Shown here: positions 1 through 12,100 of the stretch, in pieces
Layout of the letters: each line of letters begins with the position of its first letter
Position numbering within the stretch: the stretch's first letter is position 1
Source: an uncultured Prevotella sp.
Lineage (GTDB): Bacteria; Bacteroidota; Bacteroidia; Bacteroidales; Bacteroidaceae
DNA: 64,000 nt
NCBI GenBank assembly: GCA_900319905.1
Contig: ONQB01000018.1
Span: forward strand, 1 to 64,000
Direction of reading: 5' to 3'
Made by a program: the position numbers and the translations under genes
The notes under the pieces: model-generated
Database searches by the model: none
What the model was told of the DNA's origin: nothing
The model's input: the letters and a program-made list of their open reading frames with translations, nothing else

Positions 1-124
1 TATGAATGGCGGCTCTTTCGGGCAACATTTAATACTTATAAATATGCGTATGTATATGCGCTGTTGCAAAAACATGGTACCTTTTCAGCAGCCTCCACAG
101 AGCCTAGCCCTTAAAATTTCAACT

Positions 125-3100
125 ATGCGCAACAGACTATTATATATCTTCCTACTCATATTGCTGTCGGTGGTGGACGCTTCCGCCCAGACCGACACCA
201 TCCGCTATGTCAATGGCAAGACCGGTAAGTACGCCAACGACGGAAAGAAATGGGAGACGGCTAAGGACAACGTGCAGGATGCCATCAACGACCTCTACGA
301 CTACATGCAGCGCAACAACCTGCATTCAGGCAGCGTGTATGTCGCCGCCGGCACCTACGCCCCGTCGGAGAGTACCGGCGACGGCTCATCGGTGCTGTCG
401 ACCTCGTTCAAGATCTACGACGGCATCCACGTCTATGGCGGATTCAACGCCGACTCCCCGGAGGCCACGCCCAACGACCGTGTCCTCTCCACTCATCCTG
501 CCTGGCGCGACGGACAGTCGGGCTTAGCCAATGAAAAGCAGAACACGGGGAAAGAACAGACCATCACCATGGGCGAACTGGTGAAGAAAGAAAAGACGGA
601 AGGCGCTACCATCATGCGCTACGACTTCAAGAACGCCACCATCTTCTCCGGCAACCACAACACCGTGATGGGAACCTTCAAATGGAACGACAACAAGAAG
701 CAGTACGACACCCGCTTCCCCGGCAACTCGTACCATGTGGTGTGGTTTGCCACCAACGGCTACGTCAAGGACGCCGAGGGTAAGGAGACGCTCTATGCCG
801 ACGCCCTCGTCAATGGCGCCAGTCTCGACGGCTGTATCATCCAGGACGGTAACGCCTCGGGACGCTCCACGGCCGACCGCGACCTCAACGCCTTCGGCGG
901 CGGTGTGTATATGGTGCAGCACGCCACGGTGCGCAACTGCGTCATCCGTCGTTGCTCGGCCTCACGGCGCGGCGGCGGCGTGTATATGGACCGCGGCGGA
1001 TCGGTGAAAGACTGCAACATCTACCAGTGCCAGACCCTCGGCATCGGCGTCATCGACGGCTACGGCGGGGGCGTGTGCATGGAGAACAACGGCGTGTTGC
1101 GCCATTGCAACGTCACGAACAATATGGCGCGCGTCGGCGGCGGACTGATGATTGTCTATACGCCCGAGCAGCACCCTTACTCCACCAAATACACGAAGGA
1201 TGGCTTCGACCCCTACGCCTCGGTGTGTGTTTTCAGCAACAACAACGCCAATACGGAGGGCGCCGGCGTGATCTTATATCGAGGTGGCGTACTGAACCAC
1301 TGCACCATCGCCAACAACGAGTGCACGGGTACCGACATCACCATCGGCGGCGTGCGCTACGGCCGTACCGGTGGACTGTTCATCTATGGTGCCGGCTCGG
1401 CTTTCAACAGTGTGGTATGGGGCAACACCTGCGCCGCCAACGACAACATCCAGTACGGCTACTATGCCACCACCGACCTCTATGCGAAAGCCACCGCCCA
1501 GCGTCCGCGCTTAAGCTATATGGCGTTCAGCAACTTCGACATCACCGACTGGGGTAACGCGCTGCGCAGTAATGTCTTCCAGCTCAGCAAGGAAAATTTC
1601 AACTCAGAAAAGGCAGGCAACTATCCTATGTTCACTCAGCCTTCAGCCACGGCGGGAGCCAATGGCGCCACCGAAAGTCCGCTGGCATGGGAGCCGGACC
1701 CAAAGAGTTATCTCCAGCAGAAAGGTGTGCAGGTGTCGCAGCTCAACACCTTTGGTAATATCATCACCAAGAGCCATTCGGCCAAAGACTTCGTACGCAA
1801 TGTCTTCAACCCCGTGTCGGCCCTCGGTGCGTTCGCCGTCACGGATGAGCAGTATCAAGTGGCCTATCTGCCGGCTGTGGACGGGACTGATCCAACTATA
1901 AAAATCCCGACCCTCTTCGTCGATCCGAACCGTGTGATAAAAGATAAGGATGTAACAACCAGCGGTTCAAGCTGGGACACGCCTTTGAACAATGTGAGTG
2001 AGGCGGTCAAGGACATGGAGGAGTATATCAAACTAAACAATGTCACCTCGAAGACACAGATTCTCGTCAAGCAGGGTACTATCACCACTGCCGGCTCGAG
2101 CTCCTATCTCTATGACACGACAACCGGGGAGGCTAACTTGGAGAGTGGCGCCATCCACCTGCTCAGCAACATGCTGATGTACGGCGGCTATTCGTCAAGC
2201 CTGACAGGTACCAATGTAAATCTTCGCAACCCTAAGGAGAACGTGACGCGCATCAATGGCAACATCATTGGCAATTATAAGTATAACAGTGTGCACTGTG
2301 TCATCTTCCCGAATGTGCAGAATGCCGTCCTCGACGGGTTCTATATCTCCTACGGTAATGCCGAGAAGCCTGACGATCCCAATTACAACAACACCGACCC
2401 TGCAGACTCCTACAGCTACCGTCTGGCCTACGGCTATGGGGCTGGTATCTTCATCGGTGCCCGTTCCCGCTCCGACCGCATAAACATGACGGGAAATGAG
2501 GTGCGCAACTGTGTCATCTCCAACTGTTGGGCACCAATGGGCGGCGCCGCCGTCTTCGTCAGTGGAGATAACTACCTCAGCGACAATTCGACGTTGCAGC
2601 AGGCGGCGCTGAAGATGGAGAACTGTATCATCCATAACAATGGCGTACGCAACAACCAGGACAAGAGCACTGTGAACCAGTGGCGAAAGTCGGCGGGAAT
2701 CATCGAGGCTGTTGGCAACGCCACGATCACGATGAACCACTGCACCGTGGTGAACAATGTCGGTACGGTGTTCTCTGCCATGAAACACAACGGCAATGTT
2801 TCGCCCACTATTACCGTGACCAACTCCGCCATCTACTCCAATGCCACCGACTCGCTCACCGACCGTACGCAGTTAAAGACTGATGGCACCAACCTCGCGG
2901 CATTATACTACAACGGCACGAACGGCAATGCGCCCACGGGCAGCAACAATCAGATAGACAAGTTATACGATAAGAAAGGCATTGGTACTGCGAGCAAGGA
3001 TGCTTTCAAGGCCACCTTCGGTAACGACCGCGGTGACGACAAGACCTATCCGCGCTTTGTCAACCCCGTGCGCACCATCTTCGTGCAGCGTAATACCGAT

Positions 3101-6100
3101 GACCCGACACTCTATGGCGGTACCATCGACTACACCCCGATGAATATGAACCCGATGGTCAACGCTGCCTCCGTCGCCGACGGTGAGGATGTCAAGACAG
3201 AGACCGACTTCGTGCTTAACCACCGCAACTACGGTGGCAAGCCGGACATCGGCGCCATCGAGAACACCACACAGCCCGAGAACGGCACCACGTATTTTGT
3301 AAGGACCAATGGCAATGATAACAATGACGGACAGTCCTGGGCTACGGCGTTCGCGACTATTGGCCATGCTTTGGATGTTGCCAAATTTGGCAAAAAAAGT
3401 GTGTGGGTAGCAAAAGGTGTCTACAAGGAAAATCTCACCATGCAAAACGGCGTAAACGTCTATGGTGGCTTCAAGAGTTATGGCAACCCGGGAATGCGAG
3501 AGGGTGAACGCGATATCTCCAACCTCGATTCCACTTATCAGACGATTATAGACGGACAATTCAAGGGGCACGTCCTCAATCAAGAAGGCAATTTCTCTAA
3601 TGCCACAACATGGGAAGGTTTAACGATACAGAATGGTACTAACCTCTTACCAACCTCTACGGGTTCAGTTTCTAAAATCTCGAAGACAATAACAAATACG
3701 GGGTCCTCGGATTGGAGCAAGGGTACTTATGGCACTAAAGTAACTAAGACCATAACTCGGACATTCACGTCACAATATAATCTTAATTATAATGATTATT
3801 GGCGGTATATTCCAGCTTTACAATATGGTGGTGGTGCTTATATCCTTAAAAACGCTACGCTGAAGAACTGTTTGATAAGATATAATCATTATTTCCAGTC
3901 GTGTCCATCATACATTACAGTAAAAGTTGCGCCAACAACAACCTATACTACTACAATAATCACTAAGGCCTCTGAAGGTGCAGAGGAGGTCAGTGTGACG
4001 AAAGATTCGGTATCGAATGTGCCTTATATGACGTATGAGACTCCGTCATCAGGTACAACTTTCGGCAGTGACCTGCAAAAAGGAGGTAGTGGTATCTATT
4101 TAGGAAGCGGAGCTGTTTTGGAGAATTGTGTCGTCCGTAATAATGAGGGTAAGATATATAATAACGACAAAAGAATGGTTGGTTGTGGCATCTTAAGTGA
4201 TGGTGGCACAGTCTTAAATTCTTTGATCGTTGAAAACTACACCTCTGGTGGTAACTGCCTCGGTGTCGCCATGTACTTGCAAAAGAAATCATTCATCTAC
4301 AATACGACGATAGCTTATAACCTGGCTACAAATATTAGTGGCTTGCCTTGCTGTCCTGGTGTTTGGGATGCTGCAGCGAGAGGGGATGATTCTAATTTTG
4401 CAGTTAATTGCTCAAAATTCTATAACACGATCTTTTGGGCTAATATAGGTTATGGTAATACTGCAGAGAATTTTAATCAGGTTTGTCGTAGTTCTTATAG
4501 GGAAGCAATCGGTAAAACGGGACATATGATAAACTGCTATCATTCTGTGCCTGGTCCAAAGTTTGGTAATGCAGGTGTTACACAAAATAATAATAATGTT
4601 TCGATAACCGATTTGACTCAAATTTATAGTACAGGTACGATAACATCAACTGATGTTTCATCGAAAAATGCTGTCAATATAGGCGTAAATGCAGCAAATA
4701 CCAATACCTACTATACGATATGTAAATCACGTAACCTTTTTAATGAAAGTAATTATATTTATCCGACGGCAAGTGGTTCTACGCAGATAAGCTCTATTGA
4801 GACCGATAATCCCTACAGTATCAATTCTGGTTCACTTCTTGCTCAGTATTGTATCAACATGGGTGCGGATGAATATGGTGGGACGCTGAAGGATACCTAC
4901 GGCATCACCGAGGACATTGCCGGTGCCGACCGCATCCAGGACTGCAAAATCGACAAGGGAGCCTATGAGTATAATGGCGCCAGCAAGATTTCGCCGGAGA
5001 TTGGTAAGGAGAAGCACAAGGTGTACTCAAAAGTGAGCGATATGACGGGTACCGATACCGATTTTACCGTTGCCACGTACTACGTCTCTCAGAACGGTGA
5101 TGGTGTCGCCAATGCCAGTTCGGCAAAAAATGCCGCCTGTAACGGCAAGCTGCAGCAGGTACTCGACGCCGCCGGACGGTATAAGTATGATCATCCCCGT
5201 GATCACGTCGTGGTGAAGCTCGCCGCTATCCCCGATGGTGGCTATGCCCCGTCGCGCACCACCGATTATAACACGAATGTGGATATCAATCCCCGACAGT
5301 TCAGCATCCAGATACCCCGCGGCGTGGAGGTGCAGGGCGGCTGGGACCAAGACTTCACGAAGCGCGACCCGCTGAACAACAAGACACTCCTCAAGGGTAC
5401 ATTCGACTACGGTGATGGTACCTCTACCGCCTATCATGTGGTGACCTTCACCGACTATGTCTTCGATGAGAACGGAAACCGTATTAGCAAAGGAACAACT
5501 GCCGATGGTCTGCCCATCTACAAGCTCCTCAGCGAAACCGTGAAGACCTATAAGGCCACCTGGGAGGCGACGCCGGTCAGCAACCTCTTCTCGCGCTCCC
5601 TTATCAACGGCTGCTATATCGAGGACGGACAGGCCGACGGAGTGCTGGAGGAGAACCAGCGGGGTGGTGCCGCCGTCGTCACGGGCTTCGCCGATATCTC
5701 CAACTGCGTGATCCAGAACAACAGTGCCTCCGGCTATGGCGGTGGACTGTATGTGGAGCCGTCGGGTATCGTCTCGGGATGTATCCTCCAGTACAACGAG
5801 GCGGCGAACGGGGGCGGCATCGCCATCGCCGAACCCGACAATCCCAGTCTTGCCACGTGGGCAATCCTGGCTTATAACACGATCGTATACAACAACGCCT
5901 CGGTGAACGGCGGCGGCATCTTCTTCAACACCAACCTGCGCTCCATCGGTAACGTGGTATGGATGAACACAAGCAACGACCAGACCGATATAGCTGGTGT
6001 CGTCAATGTCGATGCCTCGCAGGATGTGTGGAACTTCCCCGTCAACTACACCGCCGTGACGAATGTCCGTGAGGCAGGTGTGAACAATATCAGTGTCAAC

Positions 6101-9100
6101 AGTTCGTCAGACGAGGGCGTGCGCTGGCAGGCAGACAGTAAGCTGATGACAAAGACCCGGCAGTACCAGTACTACGCCTTGCAGAAGTCGTCGGTTCTGA
6201 CACGTGCCGCCCTGCCTTATACCACCATGCGCAATATGCTTCGCTTCTTCCCAGGCATCGACCCCGTCGATATTGCCGGCGTGAAGCGTATGGAGCAGAC
6301 AGAAGCGAATCAATTTGCTTATGATGGTACGACCGGACTGTTCGTTAAGGACAACGTCACGACGGATATCGGCGCCCGTGCCATCAATTACGCCTTCAAG
6401 ATTCAAGCCGCCAAGGTCTTCTATCGCCTCTTCGTCGTCCATCCCACGAATGTCTCCAACAGCAATGCCAACGCACTCTTGGAGAGTGGTGATGAGATAT
6501 ACAAGCAGGTGGGCTCCTCCTTCGCCAACCCCTTCCAGCGCCTCGGCGACGCCTTCGACTATATCATGAATGTGAGAAAGCGTAAAGACCCTGCCGGCGA
6601 CAAGACGCCGGAGAAGGACAAGCCGCGCAATCACCGCTTCGAGGTCTTCGTGGCAGGTGGTACCTATTATCCCTATACTGATATGTATGGCAACCAGGGT
6701 GATGTGCGCTCCAATACGTTCAACATCCCCGAGGGCGTGACCGTCATCGGGGGTATCGACGTGAGCGATCCTAAGCACATGTACTGTCAGGAGACATCGG
6801 GGGAGAAAACAATTACGGTCAACGGCGTCACCCTCTATGGCAGCACCACCGACGAGATCCGTAACAATCGCGTACGGTACGACCTCAACAAGAACTCTGT
6901 CGTCGAACCGTGGGAGATGAAGAGTCAGACCATCCTCTCCGGACTCTCCGTGGGCAGTGACCTGCAGGTGAAAAACGTCTATCATGTCATCAACTGCAAT
7001 GCGGACGAGCAGTCAGTGGGGCAGCTGCCGGAATATTTCGATAAAGATCTGAAGACCACGTCGGATCCCAAGCTGGAGTCGTTGGCATCCCGCCTGAACC
7101 GAACGATCATCCTTGACGGTCTCACCATTCGTGACGGGTCCGCCATGGGCTATCAGACGACGGTAAAGAATAATCAGTGGTATTACCGCGGCGGCGGCAT
7201 CTTCATCGACGGTACGACGATTGCGGATAAAGAAGTGGATACCAAAACCGGCATGGAGACACCGATGCGCAGCATCCCGATGGTGGTGTCGAACACGCTG
7301 TTCCAGAACAACAGTGCTCGGCTCGGCGGCGCTATCTACACCAACGGACAGCTCGACGTCGTGGGCTGTGCCTTCGCGCAGAACTATTCGAAGAGCCCTG
7401 ACGTAACCGATACTGAAGACTGTGCTAATGTCGCCTGGTCGGGTGGCGGCGCCATCGCCACGAATGATGAGGTGACGATTGTCAACAGTATCTTCGCCAA
7501 CAACGAAGCAAAGATAGGTACGGGAACGTTGACGAATACCTATACGGACGGGAATAAAGTAACCAACAACGCAACCTTAGGCTATGGCGGCGTGCTGTGG
7601 GCAGGAGACAACTCGTCGATCGCCATCCTCAACTGCAACTCCGTGCGCAACAAGGCACACAGTTTCCCGTCCATCTACAACACGCTGCCAAACTCTTCGT
7701 CGAATAAGATACACATCGCCGTTAACAGTATCTTCTGGGGCAATGAGGTCGATGCAGACGGAGACAAACAGCTTGCCAACTTCGGCAACGAGAAGAAAGA
7801 GGCGCTGTTCTTCTGTGCCTATCAGGATGGACACGGACTGCCGGTGCAGACTTCTACAACGGATCAGCGGGCGAATGATGGGATCTCGTATGCTAATATG
7901 CACGACATCTTTACGATATTAGGCGGCAACAACAATGTCATCATCAGCGACAACAACGAGGCTGTCGACGGTCCGAACTTCATCCTACCGTCTTCGAAGG
8001 CGGGTGTCGACGGCTATATGCAAAGTGCCAACTGGCTTATCTCGCGCGTCAACCTGCTCACCGATGCCGGATGGGGAGAGATAGACCAGGATGAGAAAGG
8101 AAACTATAAGACGGGTTCTGATGGCGAGTATGAGGCGCATGGCATCTATCCGCTCCTCTCTAACTACTATAAGAACAGCTTCAAGCTCACCCTCTTGCCG
8201 TTGGGTAAGGATAAGTACATGAACTACGCCGACGACAAGAACGAGGAGAGCACGGAGAACATGAACCGCATCTCCGCCGACCCGTTGGGTAACACCACCC
8301 AGGACTATATCGACATCGGCGTGTACGAGTACCAGCACTCGCAGCTCACCGTTGCCGACGGCGATGAGGTCGACGTGATGTGGGTGTCGGACGAGGAGAA
8401 AACGGGTGCCAAAACGGCCGACGGACGTTCGTGGGACACCCCGACCAGTGACCTGCAGCGTGCCATCGAGACGCTGCTCCTGAGCCGTAACGACAAACCG
8501 AAGGTGGTGAAGATTATGGGAGGAACCTACTCGCCGACCTACACCCTCGACGAGAGCAACAACGGTTTCCAAATCCACACCGGCGCCAACGACGGGATGG
8601 TGGCGCTGAAGAATAAGATTATCTCCGGACATGACTATCAGGCGAAGAGCCTGACCATCGAGGGTGGATACAGTAAGGAGATCGTCGGGGCACGTGACAT
8701 CGAACAGTACCCCACCATCTTGAAGATGGCCAAGAAGTCGACATCGACGTCCAACAATATGGCCCACCTCTTCCTCATCTCCGATGCCGAGCAGTGGGAG
8801 ACGCAGGGTAACAGGTCCGGAGGATCGTCTGGTGAATCAATAGACCTCACGCAGGGGGCTATCACAAAGTCATCAAAGTCGACCGGCAAGGTCATGCCCA
8901 TCACCTTCGACGGCCTGACCTTTGTCAACAACTATGCGATGGCCAAGCACACGGAGAGTGTGGGCTCTGATATCGGCGGTGCCGCCATCTACTATAAGGA
9001 GCAGTTCAAGAGTGATGTGAAAGATCCGACGAAAAAGACAACGACGCCACTCGATGCCATTAATGTGCCGAAGTTGACCATCAAGAACTGCATCTTCCAG

Positions 9101-12100
9101 CAGAACGGCGCTGATGCGTCGGTACCTGCCGTGCGCATCGAGAAGGGCGGAGGCCGCTCGCTCATCTACAACAGCGTGTTCCACTCCGGCTCGGGTAATC
9201 CGTTGGAGAGTACCGATGCCGTGAGCATCGTCAACTGCACCTTCGCCATGAATGGCGGACATATCACGCTCAGCGATGCCGCCACGGGCACGTCGTCGCT
9301 CTATAACTCCATCATTTGGAAAGACGACCAGAACAACAAAATGACGACGCAGTACGAGGGCATCGCCATCGGCGACTCCATGCAGTATAATGCTATCACG
9401 GGCATCACGAACACCGACGAGACGGCCAAATACCACAACGTAGGCCTCGACAGCCGCAACTACAACGCTATGGAGGGGCCGAACTTCGTCAATGGCGACG
9501 GCAAGGACATCAGCCTGCGCGACTACCATATCAATCCGGGCGTGCGCACACTGACGCGCGCCGATTATCTGCTCTATGCCCGCAAGGTGCTCGGCTGGGT
9601 ACCCGGTATGACCATCAAGGACAAGACGGGCAATGACGTGAAGCTGGATAAGGACAATATCCTCACGATGCTTGCCGACATGGCCTACACCAAGGACCTT
9701 GCCTACAAGGTGCGCCTCTACGACGGCAGCATGGAGCGGGGCGCCTATGAGTGTTCGTCGGCCATGCAGCGCGTGCTCTTTGTCAACCCGAACAAGGTGA
9801 CGGGTAACATGACGGGACTGTCGTGGCAGGATGCCTATGGCAGTGGCATGGTGCAGCGCGCCGTCGATGCCGCGGCTGTCTATACCTATTTTAATAATAA
9901 AACCGCGGATTCTAACGAGGCTAAGTCCTACGTCTTCATCAAGGGTAGCGACGTCAATGCGATACCAGAAGTCATCACCCTGCGCAATGGCGTGAGCGTC
10001 TATGGCAGTTTAGCACAGACCTACACCAAGGAGCCGGAGGCTGTAAAGGATAATCAGACTGGATTGGTAATGTACAACAATGGCGCACGGTCGTTCGAAA
10101 ACGATGCGATTGCTACCTATATTAATAAGGTGCGCGCCGACCGACCGGGTTTGGCGGCAAAGACAACGAAGCGCACGCAGATTGCCGGTATCAGTTCAAT
10201 GTCCACGAACTATGCCTTTGGCACGCTCGTCGATGGCTTTGAGATAAAGGCCGCCCAGACGCTCACGGCTCCGGCGGTGAACATCAGCGACCAGGTGGAC
10301 TCGCTGATGCTGCGCAACATCATCATCGACGGCAACACGGTGAGAGCGGATGCTGATGGCAAGACCTATCCTGTGGTCAACCTCCAGCACGGCCTGCTCT
10401 ACAACGCGCTCGTCTATGGCAACACGGCACCAAGCGTTCAGCCGATTGTCAGCGTGGGCAGTAATGCTGCCATGCTCAACTGCACCGTCGTGGCCGATGC
10501 TGCTGACAATTATGCTGTCAGTAACAGTGGACAGGTGATGAACAGCATTCTCTACAATACGGCCTCGAAAGCTGTCAGTATCACGGGAACGGGCATTTCG
10601 ACCAATAACTACGCTGCTGCAGGAACCCCCTTCGCGCCATACCGTACGACGACGAATGTTTACACACTGTCAGAGTATCTCACCAACCATGCACCTTATT
10701 ATTATCAGTTGCATGAACGCAGCAAGGCTTTGCTCGGTGGTACGACGACACTGCCGTCGGCTAACAATGACGGACTGAAGGCACAGTATGCGCTTGTAGC
10801 CTTCACAGCCGACCGTGATGTCCTGGGCAATCCGCGAAGGCTGATGGGCACAGACAAAGTGGACCAAGGTTGTTTCGAGACGTGGGACATCCCACAGAAG
10901 AGCACCGTCGAGGCTAATACCGACGTCACTTCGTTTGGCGGTAACTTCTATCCGCATGCCGGTTCGGTGGTCTATATTCACGAGGGCGGTTCGTTGCAGT
11001 TGAAAGCCAATAGCTTCACGGCTGAGAATGCCTTCATGCCGGGTTATCTGCTGCTGAAGACGGGTGCCTCGCTCTATGGCAATGGTAACGTGGTGCATAC
11101 GGCCTACGTCGCCGCCGAGCGCTCGTTCCCGGCGCAGATGCAATATACGCTGATGTCGATGCCGTTCCCGTATGACTATGCCAATGCGCTGACGACGGCA
11201 ACGGACGATAACGGCAATATCACCGAGAAGAAGATCGCCATCCCGAAGGGCAAGACCTACAATGGTGAGACGCGCTCGGCTTGGGATTACGATTTCCATA
11301 CTTCCGACTCGCCGTGCTGGGAGACGATGACGTCTACTGCCGTGAAGGCTTGCGACGGCTGGTTGCTGAACTTCGATAAGCCGCTCTCCGAAGAGACTGT
11401 CATCCGTTTCACAGGCTTCGGAAGTAAAGAGGGCGACTATGTCTATACCGAGGATGGCGCGGCCAAGACGGTGACGCTGACACAATACAACCAGGTGCCT
11501 ACAGATGGCTCGGCCCACTTCACGAAGTTGGAGAACATGGGTTGGAACCTCAAGGGCATGCCGTGGCTCGTGAGTGGATACGCAACGAAGGGCTCTAGCG
11601 ATGACAGCTATGCCATGAGCGCACCGCATGTGTTCTACAAGGTTTCGGCTGATGGCAACAGCTTTGCCACTTCTCAGAGCTGGACCGACGCCTCGACGCT
11701 CGACTTCGGTAATGCTTTCTTCACGCAGACAGCCGTTATCGGCGATGGCAGCACGGAGAAGGTGACCTTTGCCCTGCCGCTGCCGAGCAAGACCCCTGAC
11801 CCTGCCGCCAAGCCGTATGTGGCAATTGCTGATGAAGACGGACAGTCGGATGCTGTGGAAGTGAGAGCTATAAAATCTATAGATACTATAGAAACTATAG
11901 ATGCTATAGAGGCTATAGTGCCTAAGGCTTCTTTAGCCTTCAATATCGGCTCTGACGGTGTGAAGTGGCAGAGCTTCAACGACAGCGTGCCGCAGGTTTA
12001 TCTGCTTGACAACAGCGGTGTGGCGCTCTCATTGGCCGGTCAGGCTCCTGTGGGCGTGGAGATGGCGATGGGCTACCGTGCCGCAAGAGCCGGACAGCTG

